Shown in pieces: positions 55,943 through 64,000 of a stretch of 64,000 bases of DNA. Source of the stretch: Rhodococcus rhodnii NBRC 100604 (lineage in GTDB: Bacteria > Actinomycetota > Actinomycetes > Mycobacteriales > Mycobacteriaceae). The stretch spans positions 1 to 64,000 of the forward strand of contig NZ_BCXD01000010.1 of the NCBI RefSeq assembly GCF_001894925.1, written 5' to 3'. Below the pieces are notes generated by a model. That model did not search any database and was not told where the DNA came from. It saw nothing but the letters and a program-made list of their open reading frames with translations. The translations under genes were made by a program, and so were the position numbers. Each line of letters begins with the position of its first letter. Position 1 is the first letter of the stretch.

Positions 55943-56965
55943 TCAGCGAGCCCGGAGCGACGCGACGCGACGCACGGCGGTCTCGACCGCGTAGTCGGGA
56001 TCTGCTGCCGCACCCTTGACGTCGGCGTTGAGCGCAGCGACGATCCGCAGCGCCGTGCCCACGGACGCGGGATTCCAGCCGCGGGTGAGGGCCTGGGTCT
56101 TCTTGACCTTCCACGGCGGCATGCCGAGTGACGGCGCGAGCCGATACGGGTCGCCGCGCCCCGCGGGGGCGACCTTCGCGATCGAGTGGACGGAGTCGGC
56201 GAGCGCGTCGGCGAGCAGAACGTGCGGCACGCCACCGAGGCGCGCCCAGCGCAGCGCCTCGAGCGCACCGCCGACGTCACCCGAGACGGCGCGTTCGGCG
56301 ACCTGGAAGCCCGTGACGTCGGCGCGGCCGCGGTAGTAGCGCCCGACGGCGTCCACGTCGACCTTGCCGCCGGTGTCGGCCGCGAGCTGCGAGCACGCGG
56401 CAGCGAGTTCGCGGAGATCGGTCCCGACGGCATCGACGAGTGCCACGGCCGTGTCGGGTGACACCCGCACCCCGTGCGACGAGAACTCGGCGCGCACGAA
56501 TCCCGCGTGCTCGCCCATCCCGAGCTTGCCGCAGTGATGCACCGTGGCGCCGAGCTGCTCGAGCGTGCCCGCCATCGCCTTCGCGCGGCCACCACCGTTG
56601 TGGACGACGACGAGCACCACGCCCTCGGGCGGATCCTGGGCGGCGGTCGTGACGACGTCGACCGCCTCCTTGCCCGCCTCCCCCGCGGCTTCGAGCACGA
56701 TCACCCGCTCTTCGGCGAACAGCGACGGGCTCAGCAGTTCGGTGAGCTCGGACGACGACGCGTCACCGGCCCGCATGCGGGTCACCGGGATCGCCGCGGC
56801 TCCCGCTGCCGGGCTCGCGCTGCCGTCGACCCCACCGATCACGCGGGAGACCGCGCGCTCGACGAGAAGCTCGTCGTCGCCCAGCACGAGATGAACGCTG
56901 TCGGATCCCGACGTGACGGATCCCGGTGCCGATGCCCGGCGCGGCCCGGAGGAACGAGAACTCAC
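55943..56965 (-). CDS. holA: DNA polymerase III delta subunit
   Basis: Clamp-loader subunit that opens the beta clamp (340 aa). Family features: [16 protein letters not shown] near the N-terminus, [50 protein letters not shown] and the helical C-terminus. GTG 56965 has AGGA eight nucleotides upstream and gives a 25-residue extension before the conserved core. It overlaps the comEC 3' end by about 200 bp in another frame. Equivalent to Rv2413c. Confidence 0.92.
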   Translation of the reverse strand: MSSRSSGPRRASAPGSVTSGSDSVHLVLGDDELLVERAVSRVIGGVDGSASPAAGAAAIPVTRMRAGDASSSELTELLSPSLFAEERVIVLEAAGEAGKEAVDVVTTAAQDPPEGVVLVVVHNGGGRAKAMAGTLEQLGATVHHCGKLGMGEHAGFVRAEFSSHGVRVSPDTAVALVDAVGTDLRELAAACSQLAADTGGKVDVDAVGRYYRGRADVTGFQVAERAVSGDVGGALEALRWARLGGVPHVLLADALADSVHSIAKVAPAGRGDPYRLAPSLGMPPWKVKKTQALTRGWNPASVGTALRIVAALNADVKGAAADPDYAVETAVRRVASLRAR

Positions 56966-58502
56966 ACACCCGATCCTGCCATGCACCGCCGACACCGCCG
57001 GACACCCCGACTCCGAACACCGCCCGCAGCAACCACCACACGATCGCTCCCGTCGCCACGAGACCTGCGACCGTCCACAGCCCACCCGCGAGACCGGTGG
57101 GCACCTGCAGCACAGCACCCTTCGTCACCGCCGCCTGTTCGGCGACCGCGACGACCCACCGCAACGGATACTCCGCGAGCGCCGCCGGATACCGCGCCGC
57201 ACCCACGTCGACCGCGGCGACGACGGCCGTGATCGCCCCGACGATCGTCACCGCCGCGATGACGGGCGCCACGAGCAGATTCGCGAGCATCGACACCAGC
57301 GAGACGGTCCCCGACATCGCCGCGATCAGCGGCGCAGTCACGACACCCGCCACGACGGCGACGACCACCGCCTCCGCGAGCGCCCGCGGCCACCCGCGCT
57401 CCCGCAGACGCTCGACGCAACGCGGCACCACGACGATCAGGCCCGCCGTCGCCACGACCGACAGTGCGAAACCCCAACTCGTCGCCAACTCGGGACGCAC
57501 GATCACCAATGCCGTCACCGACACCGCGAGCGCCGGCAACGCCTGCCGGCGACGCCCCACGACGAGAGCGAGCAACAAGATCGCTCCCATCGCCGCCGCC
57601 CGCAGCACACTCGGATCGGGCCGAGCGACGAACACGAACGCGCACAACACGATTCCCGCGGCAACCGCACCGAGCCTCGGCGGCACACCGAGCACCCGCA
57701 CGAGCAACAGTACCGCGCCGAGCACGATGCTGACATTCGCACCCGACACGGCCGTGAGATGCGAGAGCCCCGCGGCCGTGAAATCCCGCTGCACCCGCAC
57801 CGACAGGTGCGAGGTGTCCCCCACGACGAGTCCGGGCAACAAGCCCGCGGGATCGGCCGACAGCCCCGCCGCACACGCCTCGGCGAACCGCTCACGAAGC
57901 GCCGTCGCCGCCCGATGATGCCACGGCGGCGGCGCGAGGATCCGCGGTGCGTCCGGAGCACGCGCAGCCGCCACGGTGAGATCCGGCCGGGTGGCCGCCG
58001 CGAGCGAGGCGTCGAAGCGCACCACGGTGCCGGGACCGACATCGGCCCAACCGCGGTCGCTGCTCGTGACGACGATCGCCCCGCGGCCACGCACCTCGGC
58101 GTCGTGATGCCGCACGACGCGCAGGTCCGCGCCGATCACCTGGAACACACCGCCGCCCGTACGCCTCGGATCGGACGTGACGACGGCGTCGATCTCGACG
58201 TGCGCACCGCGAGTGGCGAGTTCGGCCGCAGGATGCTCGCGCACCGCGTCGACCCGGACCAGCGCACCGACCGCGACGGCGACCCCGAACAGCGCCACCG
58301 CCACCACGCGGAGGGCGTGCGCACGAAGGCCCTCGACGAGGCCGGCCAGTGCACCGCAGACCGCGACGGCTGCCACGACGACGAGCACCGGCCGCGGATC
58401 GACGGCGAGCGCGAATCCCACGACGGCCCATGCGATGAGCGCGAACGGAACGGCGCGTGCGTCGAACTCGGGCGCGCCGCGATCGTCGTCTGCGGCCGTC
58501 AC
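56763..58502 (-). CDS. comEC: ComEC/Rec2-family DNA-uptake channel protein
   Basis: Polytopic membrane protein (579 aa) of the competence channel family, with an N-terminal OB-type domain between the first helices ([28 protein letters not shown]) and the core ([65 protein letters not shown]). The C-terminal metallo-beta-lactamase domain of Gram-positive ComEC is absent, as in mycobacteria. GTG 58502 overlaps the comEA stop. The last 60 or so residues are Arg/Gly-rich and run 203 bp into holA; they look like read-through past a lost stop. Confidence 0.88.
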   Translation of the reverse strand: MTAADDDRGAPEFDARAVPFALIAWAVVGFALAVDPRPVLVVVAAVAVCGALAGLVEGLRAHALRVVAVALFGVAVAVGALVRVDAVREHPAAELATRGAHVEIDAVVTSDPRRTGGGVFQVIGADLRVVRHHDAEVRGRGAIVVTSSDRGWADVGPGTVVRFDASLAAATRPDLTVAAARAPDAPRILAPPPWHHRAATALRERFAEACAAGLSADPAGLLPGLVVGDTSHLSVRVQRDFTAAGLSHLTAVSGANVSIVLGAVLLLVRVLGVPPRLGAVAAGIVLCAFVFVARPDPSVLRAAAMGAILLLALVVGRRRQALPALAVSVTALVIVRPELATSWGFALSVVATAGLIVVVPRCVERLRERGWPRALAEAVVVAVVAGVVTAPLIAAMSGTVSLVSMLANLLVAPVIAAVTIVGAITAVVAAVDVGAARYPAALAEYPLRWVVAVAEQAAVTKGAVLQVPTGLAGGLWTVAGLVATGAIVWWLLRAVFGVGVSGGVGGAWQDRVCEFSFLRAAPGIGTGIRHVGIRQRSSRAGRRRASRRARGLPRDRWGRRQREPGSGSRGDPGDPHAGR

Positions 58503-59359
58503 ACCGTCACGAGCGGACGGAGTCGTTCGAGCCGGGCCGGGCCGATGCCGTCGACCTCCGCGAGCTGATCGATCGACGTGAACCTGCCGTTGGCCGTGCG
58601 CCACGACAGGATCGCCGCCGCCGTCACGGGCCCGACTCCGGGCAGCGAGTCGAGCTCGGTCGCGTTCGCGGAGTTGAGGTTCACCGGTCCCGCTGCGGAT
58701 CCCCCACCACCCTCCGCAGCCCCGACAGCGCCGTCGCCGGTGACGACGGCGCTCGGCGGCAACGTCGGCTCGCTGCGGGTTCCGACGAGGATCTGGTCGC
58801 CGTCCTCGACGCGGCGTGCGAGGTTGAGGCCCACGGTGTCGGCGCCCTCGCGCGTGCCGCCCGCGGCGTCGACGGCATCGGCCACCCGCGACCCGGGCGG
58901 CAGCGTCACGAGTCCCGGTGCGTGGACGAGACCGACGACACTGACGACGACCGACACGGGCGACTCGCTCGGCGAGGGCGCGGCAGCGGGGCCCGCCCCA
59001 CTCGTCGACTCTGCGGTCTCCCCGGCCTCGGCAGCCGTCGGCGGCGAGGCCGTCGCGACCAGCGGTGGCACCGCGGCCGACGTCGGCGAGTCGCGCCACA
59101 CGAACAGGTAGGTCACCGCGGCTGCCGCGACCGCGACGAGCACCAGGATCGCGCTGCCTCGCCGGCCCGTGTCCCACCGCGTCCGGGGACGCGTCGGCCG
59201 CAGTTCGCCGTCGGCGTCGTCGTCCGCATCACGTACCCGGTCGAGCAACCACATGGGCGCCGCCGGTGCGGTCGGCTCCACCGACGGCGAGTCGGCGCGC
59301 GGAGGCTCGTCTCGGGTCGCGCGTTCGAGCCGATCGCGGGCGTGCTCGGTCGTTGCCAT
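58499..59359 (-). CDS. comEA: ComEA-family DNA-binding protein
   Basis: Membrane-anchored DNA receptor (286 aa): N-terminal cytoplasmic part, one transmembrane helix (about 70-87, AILVLVAVAAAAVTYLFVW), Ser/Pro/Ala-rich linker, SLBB domain (VSVVGLVHAPGLVTLPPGSRVADAVDAAGG) and C-terminal helix-hairpin-helix pair (NLNSANATELDSLPGVGPVTAAAILSWR, LAEVDGIGPARLERLRP). ATG 59359 follows a -10-like TAGCGT by 6 nt, suggesting leaderless expression. Coupled to comEC. Confidence 0.92.
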   Translation of the reverse strand: MATTEHARDRLERATRDEPPRADSPSVEPTAPAAPMWLLDRVRDADDDADGELRPTRPRTRWDTGRRGSAILVLVAVAAAAVTYLFVWRDSPTSAAVPPLVATASPPTAAEAGETAESTSGAGPAAAPSPSESPVSVVVSVVGLVHAPGLVTLPPGSRVADAVDAAGGTREGADTVGLNLARRVEDGDQILVGTRSEPTLPPSAVVTGDGAVGAAEGGGGSAAGPVNLNSANATELDSLPGVGPVTAAAILSWRTANGRFTSIDQLAEVDGIGPARLERLRPLVTV

Positions 59360-60689
59360 GGGCAGACGCTAAGGGCTCGCACCGTGCCCGCCCCGTCGCA
59401 CGAGCCTTCGCTGTGGACGGAGGCCGAGCTGTGGATCGATTCGGAGCGTGTCGGCGGTGCCGTACTCTCCGCGCGACCCCGCCGCACTCCCGAACCGCGA
59501 CGGTGCTCGGCCACACGATCACCGCGATGATCGTTCCGGCCACGGCGAGCGCCGCGAGCAACGACCACGCCACCCCGAGCCCGAGTGAGGTCCCGAGCCA
59601 CCCTGCGATCGGGTAGGTCACGAGCCACGCCGAATGGGACAGCGAGAACTGGGCCGCGAACGCTGCAGGCATTCCCTGCGCCGGAGTGGACGAACGGATC
59701 ACTCGTCCCGTCGGAGTGACGATCAGCGCCATGCCGGCGCCGATGACCACCCAGATCGCGGCCGTCACGGCTGCGGACGCGAGCTGCGTCGTCGTCATCG
59801 CCACCGCGGCGCCGACACCGACGAGGAGGACACCCGCTCCGGTCGTCATCACGACCCGTTCGCTGATCCTGTCGAGAACACGAGGCAGGAGCAGTGCGAT
59901 CGTCAGGGTGCCGCCGCCGGACGCGGCGAGCATCCACGCGACATCGGTCTGTGTGCCGCCGAGTCCGTCGCGGACGTGATTGACGGTGTTGACCACGACG
60001 ATCGAGCCAGCCGCTGCCACGACGAGGTTCAGGCCCATGACTCCACGCAGAGCCGGCGTGCGGACGAAGCCCCGGATTCCCGAGGCGACCCGATCCCACG
60101 CTCCCGCACGCCCGGTGGCGGCGGCGTTCGGGATACGCGTCGAGAGCACGAGCAGCGCGGAGATCACGAACCCGATCGAGGTACCCAGGAACAATCGATC
60201 GAACGTCAGAAACAGCAGTGCGACCGCTGCGACGACAGGGCTGAGCAGGCTCTCCATCGTGTAGGCGACCTGTGACGCCGACAGCGCGCGGGTGTACTGC
60301 GCGTCGTCGGTGACGATGTCGGGAACGACGGCCTGGAACGTCGGAGTGAACGCCGCCGATGCCGCCTGGAGAAGGCCCACCAGCAGATAGATGTGCCAGG
60401 TCTCGGTGACGAAGGGCAGCGCGAGAACCACAGCCGCCCTGACGACGTCGAGCAGAGTCAGAAAGAGCCGCCGCGGCAACCGGTCTGCGTAGGCGGCGGC
60501 GACGGGAGCGATCAGGACGTACATCAGCATCTTGATCGTCAGTGCCGTCGCGAGCACAGCGCCTGCGTCGGGGCCCGCGAGTTCGTAGGCGAGCAGGCCG
60601 AGGGCGACCGTGGCAAGCCCGGTGCCGAACAGTGCGATCACCTGTGCACCGAACAGGTGCCGGAAATCGCGGAGCGCGAGTAGTCCCAT
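59229..60689 (-). CDS. MFS transporter, copper-locus associated
   Basis: A 486-residue major facilitator of the enterobactin-exporter/MdtH-like type: about 12 helices, the loop-2 motif AYADRLPRRLFLTLLDV, and FTPTFQAVVPDIVTDDAQYTRALSASQ. GGAGGG upstream supports ATG 60689. The final 90 or so residues after VWPSTVAV are Arg/Ala-rich and overlap comEA by 131 bp; they look like frame read-through, so the native C-terminus may have been lost. A CsoR-type palindrome lies 60 bp upstream, suggesting copper induction. Substrate unknown. Confidence 0.8.
   Translation of the reverse strand: MGLLALRDFRHLFGAQVIALFGTGLATVALGLLAYELAGPDAGAVLATALTIKMLMYVLIAPVAAAYADRLPRRLFLTLLDVVRAAVVLALPFVTETWHIYLLVGLLQAASAAFTPTFQAVVPDIVTDDAQYTRALSASQVAYTMESLLSPVVAAVALLFLTFDRLFLGTSIGFVISALLVLSTRIPNAAATGRAGAWDRVASGIRGFVRTPALRGVMGLNLVVAAAGSIVVVNTVNHVRDGLGGTQTDVAWMLAASGGGTLTIALLLPRVLDRISERVVMTTGAGVLLVGVGAAVAMTTTQLASAAVTAAIWVVIGAGMALIVTPTGRVIRSSTPAQGMPAAFAAQFSLSHSAWLVTYPIAGWLGTSLGLGVAWSLLAALAVAGTIIAVIVWPSTVAVRECGGVARRVRHRRHAPNRSTARPPSTAKARATGRARCEPLASAHGNDRARPRSARTRDPRRASARRLAVGGADRTGGAHVVARPGT
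59366..59371 (-). promoter_or_regulatory. -10 element of a probable leaderless comEA promoter
   Basis: TAGCGT on the minus strand ends 6 nt before ATG 59359. It lies inside the 3' end of the overlapping MFS reading frame. Confidence 0.4.
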
Positions 60690-60711
60690 GGCCGATCCCT
60701 CCGTTCTCGTC

Positions 60712-60739
60712 GTGGGGTAACCGCAGTGGGGTAACCGCA
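60712..60739. repeat. 14-bp tandem repeat upstream of the MFS gene
   Basis: GTGGGGTAACCGCA occurs twice in direct tandem (60712-60725, 60726-60739), between the CsoR-type palindrome and the MFS ribosome binding site. Confidence 0.85.
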
Positions 60740-60748
60740 CAACCGATG

Positions 60749-60763
60749 TACCCCCTGGGGGTA
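60749..60763. promoter_or_regulatory. CsoR-type copper operator
   Basis: TACCCCCTGGGGGTA is a perfect palindrome around a central T/A and matches the G/C-tract operators bound by CsoR copper-sensing repressors. It lies 60 bp upstream of the MFS start and downstream of copZ. No csoR gene is in the window. The rest of 60690-60906 holds no gene. Confidence 0.65.
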
Positions 60764-60906
60764 TTCCTACGACGGTGCTCGACGGCCGCGCGGTCCGGTC
60801 ACGACACGACCGTGCCCCCGGTCGACTCGCGGTCACCGAAGACGGTGACGCGAGCGCCCGGGGGCACGGATCAGGCAGGTCGGCGCAGACGCCGCACCCG
60901 CGAGTG

Positions 60907-61131
60907 TCAGTCGGTGGCGAGCCGGTAGCCCGCCTGCTCGACGGCATCGCGCACGGCGTCGTCGCCGACGGCGCCGTCGGTGGTGAGCGTGATCCCGCCG
61001 ACGGCGAGATCGACGTCGACACCGAGCACGCCGGGAATCCGCTCGACGGCGACGGTGACCTTGCCGGCGCAACCGCCACACGTCATACCGGAGACGGTGT
61101 AGGTGTTGTCGCTACTGGCGCTGACGGACAT
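60907..61131 (-). CDS. copZ: copper chaperone (HMA domain)
   Basis: A 74-residue heavy-metal-associated protein that carries Cu(I) to CopA. The metal site is GMTCGGC (Cys18, Cys21), in a ferredoxin-like fold with VAVERIPGVLGVDVDLAVGGITL. AAGGA six nucleotides before ATG 61131. It follows copA by 71 bp on the same strand. Confidence 0.9.
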   Translation of the reverse strand: MSVSASSDNTYTVSGMTCGGCAGKVTVAVERIPGVLGVDVDLAVGGITLTTDGAVGDDAVRDAVEQAGYRLATD

Positions 61132-61202
61132 GAGTGTTCCTTCTCTCTGTGTTCGGACGCATGTCGTCCGGAGGTCGTGGATTCGGGTTCGGGGAGCGGG
61201 CG

Positions 61203-63491
61203 TCAGGTGGCCGACGACTCGAATCGCCGCAGGCGCTGACTGTTCGAGACGACAAACACCGAGGAGAACGCCATGGCCGCACCCGCGAGCATCGGGTTGA
61301 GCAGACCGGCTGCCGCGAGCGGCAGCGCGGCGACGTTGTAGGCGAACGCCCAGAACAGGTTCGTCTTGATGGTGCCGAGAGTCTTCCGGGACAACCGAAT
61401 CGCGTCCGCCGCAGCTCGGAGATCACCCCGGACCAGGGTGAGATCGGACGCCTCGATCGCGACGTCGGTACCGGTTCCCATTGCCAGCCCGAGGTCGGCC
61501 CGGGCCAGGGCTGCCGCGTCGTTGATGCCGTCGCCGACCATCGCCACCGACTTGCCTTCGGACTGCAAGCGCGCGACGACGTCGACCTTGTCGGACGGCA
61601 TCACCTCCGCGATCACCTGATCGGGATCGATCCCGACCTCGGCCGCCACCGCCGCGGCCACCTTCGCGTTGTCTCCCGTGAGCAGCACCGGGGTCAGGCC
61701 GAGCTCGCGGAGTTGTGTGATCGCGTCCGCGGAGGTCGGCTTGATCGCGTCGGCGACGACGAGCACACCGCGGGCCTTCCCGTCCCAGCCGACGGCGACC
61801 GCCGTCCTCCCCTGTGCCGCCGCGGCGTCCATCGCCGCGGCGAGTGGGGGCGACAGGTACTGTGCCCAGTCCTCGAGCAGGCGCACCCGACCGACGACCA
61901 CTGCCCGGCTCTCGTCACCGTCGCCGACGATGCCCTGCACGCCGAGGCCCTCCACATTGGCGAAGTCCTCGACCGAGGGCAGCTCACCGACGCGCGCTGC
62001 TGCGCCCTCGGCGATCGCCCGGGCGATCGGATGCTCGGATGCGTTCTCCAGCGCACCTGCGAGCCGCAGCAACTCGTCTGCATCCACACCCTCGTCCGCG
62101 ACGACGTCGAGCAATGTCATCTGCCCGGTGGTGACGGTGCCGGTCTTGTCGAGCACGACGGTGTCGACGCGGCGGGTCGTCTCGAGCACCTCGGGACCCT
62201 TGATGAGGATGCCCATCTGGGCCCCTCGACCGGTGCCGATCATCAGCGCCATCGGTGTGGCGAGTCCGAGAGCACAGGGGCACGCGATGATGAGGACGGC
62301 GACGGCCGCGGTGAACGCGGCCGCGACGGCTCCGCCCGTCCCGGCCCAGAAGCCGAACGTGACGAAGGCGAGCGCGATCACGATCGGCACGAACACTCCG
62401 GAGATGCGATCGACGAGCCGCTGTGCATCGGCCTTGCCGTTCTGAGCGTCCTCGACCATCTGTGCCATCTGCGCCAGCTGGGTGTCCGAGCCGATGCGTG
62501 TCGCCTCGATCACCAGTCGCCCGCCGACGTTCACGGTTGCTCCGACCACGGCGTCGCCGGGGCCGGTCTCGACCGGGACGGACTCGCCGGTGACCATCGA
62601 CGCATCGACTGCGGATGCTCCCTCGACGATGCGCCCGTCGGTGGCGATCTTCTCGCCTGGGCGGACGACGAAGTGATCGCCGACGACGAGCTGATCGATG
62701 TCGATACGCTCCTCACGCCCGTCGCGCAAAACCGAGACCTCCTTGGCCCCGAGCTCGAGCAGCGCGCGCAGTGCGGCGCCCGCTCGGCGCTTGGAACGCG
62801 CCTCGAAGTAGCGGCCCAGCAGGACGAACGTGATGACACCCGCGCCGACCTCGAGATAGATGTTGGCGGAACCATCACTGCGAGCGATCGTGATCTCGAA
62901 CGGGTGCGTCATACCCGGCTCGCCCGCCGTGCCGAAGAACAGCGCGTACAGCGACCACAGCAAGGCTGCGCCGGTACCCATCGAGATGAGGGTGTCCATC
63001 GTCGCTGTACCGTGCCGGAGGTTCTTCCACGCGGCCGTGTGGAAGGGCAGACCCGCCCACACGATCACCGGCGCGGCGAGCGCCAACGACAGCCACTGCC
63101 AGTAGGTGAACTGCAGTGCGGGGATCATCGCCATCGCGACGACCGGAGCGGTGAGCAGGGCCGAGATGATCACCCGGCTGCGCAGCGCCCGGACGGGGCC
63201 GTCGTCGTCACCGGAATCGGTGGGTTCCGAGCCCGTCTCGGGTCGTGGCGATTCGGCCGTGTACCCGGCCTGTTCCACTGCCCTGAGCAGATCCGACTCG
63301 GCGACGGTGTCCTCGTAGACGACCTTCGCCTTCTCCGTCGCGTAGTTGACCGTCGCACTCACTCCGTCGAGCTTGTTCAGCTTGCGCTCGATCCGGTTCG
63401 CGCACGACGCACAGGTCATCCCACCGATCGCCAACTCGACTCGGTTGCCTGCAGCGGTGGACGACGTCGCGTCGTCGATCGCCCTCGTCAT
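61203..63491 (-). CDS. copA: copper-translocating P-type ATPase
   Basis: P1B-type ATPase that exports Cu(I) (762 aa). One N-terminal HMA domain (GMTCASC, Cys27/Cys30), eight membrane helices, the transport motif CPC (404-406), phosphorylation site DKTGT (Asp448), actuator TGES, SEHP and GDGIND. C-terminal YN and MxxS-like helix features ([30 protein letters not shown]) indicate copper rather than zinc or cadmium. AAAGGA precedes ATG 63491. Confidence 0.95.
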   Translation of the reverse strand: MTRAIDDATSSTAAGNRVELAIGGMTCASCANRIERKLNKLDGVSATVNYATEKAKVVYEDTVAESDLLRAVEQAGYTAESPRPETGSEPTDSGDDDGPVRALRSRVIISALLTAPVVAMAMIPALQFTYWQWLSLALAAPVIVWAGLPFHTAAWKNLRHGTATMDTLISMGTGAALLWSLYALFFGTAGEPGMTHPFEITIARSDGSANIYLEVGAGVITFVLLGRYFEARSKRRAGAALRALLELGAKEVSVLRDGREERIDIDQLVVGDHFVVRPGEKIATDGRIVEGASAVDASMVTGESVPVETGPGDAVVGATVNVGGRLVIEATRIGSDTQLAQMAQMVEDAQNGKADAQRLVDRISGVFVPIVIALAFVTFGFWAGTGGAVAAAFTAAVAVLIIACPCALGLATPMALMIGTGRGAQMGILIKGPEVLETTRRVDTVVLDKTGTVTTGQMTLLDVVADEGVDADELLRLAGALENASEHPIARAIAEGAAARVGELPSVEDFANVEGLGVQGIVGDGDESRAVVVGRVRLLEDWAQYLSPPLAAAMDAAAAQGRTAVAVGWDGKARGVLVVADAIKPTSADAITQLRELGLTPVLLTGDNAKVAAAVAAEVGIDPDQVIAEVMPSDKVDVVARLQSEGKSVAMVGDGINDAAALARADLGLAMGTGTDVAIEASDLTLVRGDLRAAADAIRLSRKTLGTIKTNLFWAFAYNVAALPLAAAGLLNPMLAGAAMAFSSVFVVSNSQRLRRFESSAT

Positions 63492-63535
63492 GTCGATCCT
63501 TTCGTTTCGTGTGAGTGTGCGTGTGAACCGTGGCG

Positions 63536-64000
63536 TCAGCCGTGCTCGCCGTGGTCGGCGGATTCCTGGCCACCCGCGGTCGCATCGAGCGTGAAGTCCG
63601 CGGTGCGGACGACACCGTCGTGCTGGAAATCGAGGAACAGCCGGTATGCGCCCGCCGAGGGTGCGGTCGCGGCGAACGAGATCTCCGGACCGCCGCCGGT
63701 GTCGTCGCTCGGCTCTCCCTCGGGGTGCACGTGCAGGTAGCCGAGGTCCCCGACGCGCAGTGCCACGAGGTGGCCGTACGCACCGAGGTAGGGCTGGAGA
63801 TCTGCGACCGGTTCGCCGTTCTTCGTCACGGTCAGCGTGATCTCGCGGGATTCCCCGGGGACCAGTTCACCGCCGAGCGCCACGTCGTATCCGTCGACGT
63901 GAGCGACCCGCGTCTCCCCTGTCAGCGGATCGGGAACGTAGTCGCCGGCCACGGCGGCGTCGACGCCGAGCGTCATCGCGTCCTCGCCCTCTGGCTGGAA
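63536..64000 (-). CDS. secreted metal-locus protein, partial (5' end outside window)
   Basis: The C-terminal 154 or so residues of a protein whose start lies beyond position 64000: the codons before ATG 63976 (FQPEGEDA) stay open to the window edge. The visible part is beta-rich with [53 protein letters not shown] and [19 protein letters not shown], ending in a His-containing tail (SADHGEHG). Such proteins are common beside copA/copZ in actinobacteria and are probably exported; a copper-binding role is inference. Confidence 0.65.
   Translation of the reverse strand, partial: FQPEGEDAMTLGVDAAVAGDYVPDPLTGETRVAHVDGYDVALGGELVPGESREITLTVTKNGEPVADLQPYLGAYGHLVALRVGDLGYLHVHPEGEPSDDTGGGPEISFAATAPSAGAYRLFLDFQHDGVVRTADFTLDATAGGQESADHGEHG

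Noticed and set aside
61134-63740. An 868-codon plus-strand frame opposite copA
   Set aside because: Antisense shadow; copA on the other strand has every P-type ATPase motif.

Overview
The window is high-GC actinobacterial DNA. GTG starts are frequent, operons are tightly overlapped (ATGA/GTGA/TGATG junctions), and several promoters appear to give leaderless mRNAs. The gene order closely follows the Mycobacterium tuberculosis Rv2343c-Rv2415c block: dnaG, dgt, TPM protein, glyS, SmtB/Zur, uppS, recO, era, corC, ybeY, phoH, rsmE, dnaJ2, hrcA, hemW, sirA-cysH, cysTWA-subI, lepA, transglutaminase/alpha-E/ATP-grasp, rpsT, holA, comEC, comEA. Together with EspG, PPE-like and DUF3558 proteins this points to the Mycobacteriales, most likely Rhodococcus or a close Nocardiaceae relative. 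The genus is an inference, not something proved here.

Layout. 1-3.2 kb: a decayed tyrosine integrase beside tRNA-Met, signal peptidase I, a YdeI-family protein and tRNA-Asn. 3.3-11 kb: dnaG, a secreted lipase, dgt, a DUF218 protein and a large TPM-domain membrane protein. 11-16.4 kb: glyS, the zinc regulators smtB-like and zur with a Zur-type palindrome, an alpha/beta hydrolase, and the recO-uppS-YbjN operon. 16.4-19.8 kb: an iron-siderophore binding lipoprotein with an IdeR-like box, and a flavin/PLP-oxidase-like gene divergent from a MocR regulator. 19.8-24.1 kb: the phoH-ybeY-corC-era operon. 24.2-29.7 kb: an accessory insert with an HsdR tail remnant, an orphan type VII secretion substrate cassette (EspG, PPE-like, small helical protein, two DUF3558 lipoproteins, one of them frameshifted), a DHFR-like protein and a hydrolase. 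29.7-34.6 kb: rsmE, dnaJ2, hrcA and hemW.

34.6-44.5 kb is the assimilatory sulfate locus. SubI-CysTWA imports sulfate, CysDN makes APS, CysH reduces APS, SirA reduces sulfite, and a CbiX-like chelatase probably supplies siroheme. Both divergent units begin with a short leaderless ORF ending in cysteine codons, which matches the cysteine-responsive attenuators reported in mycobacteria. 44.5-51.6 kb holds small membrane proteins, a nitronate monooxygenase-like enzyme, lepA (no canonical start codon), a PemK-like protein, two SGNH hydrolases (one frameshifted) and an aquaporin. 51.6-59.4 kb: transglutaminase/alpha-E/ATP-grasp, rpsT, holA and comEC/comEA. 59.2-64 kb is a copper cassette (MFS protein, CsoR-type operator, CopZ, CopA, partial secreted protein) whose MFS gene runs into comEA.

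The strongest signals are the two polycysteine leader ORFs, the ATC start of lepA, the IdeR box buried at a coding junction, an unexplained structured region upstream of recO, and paired paralogues of which one copy is frameshifted.
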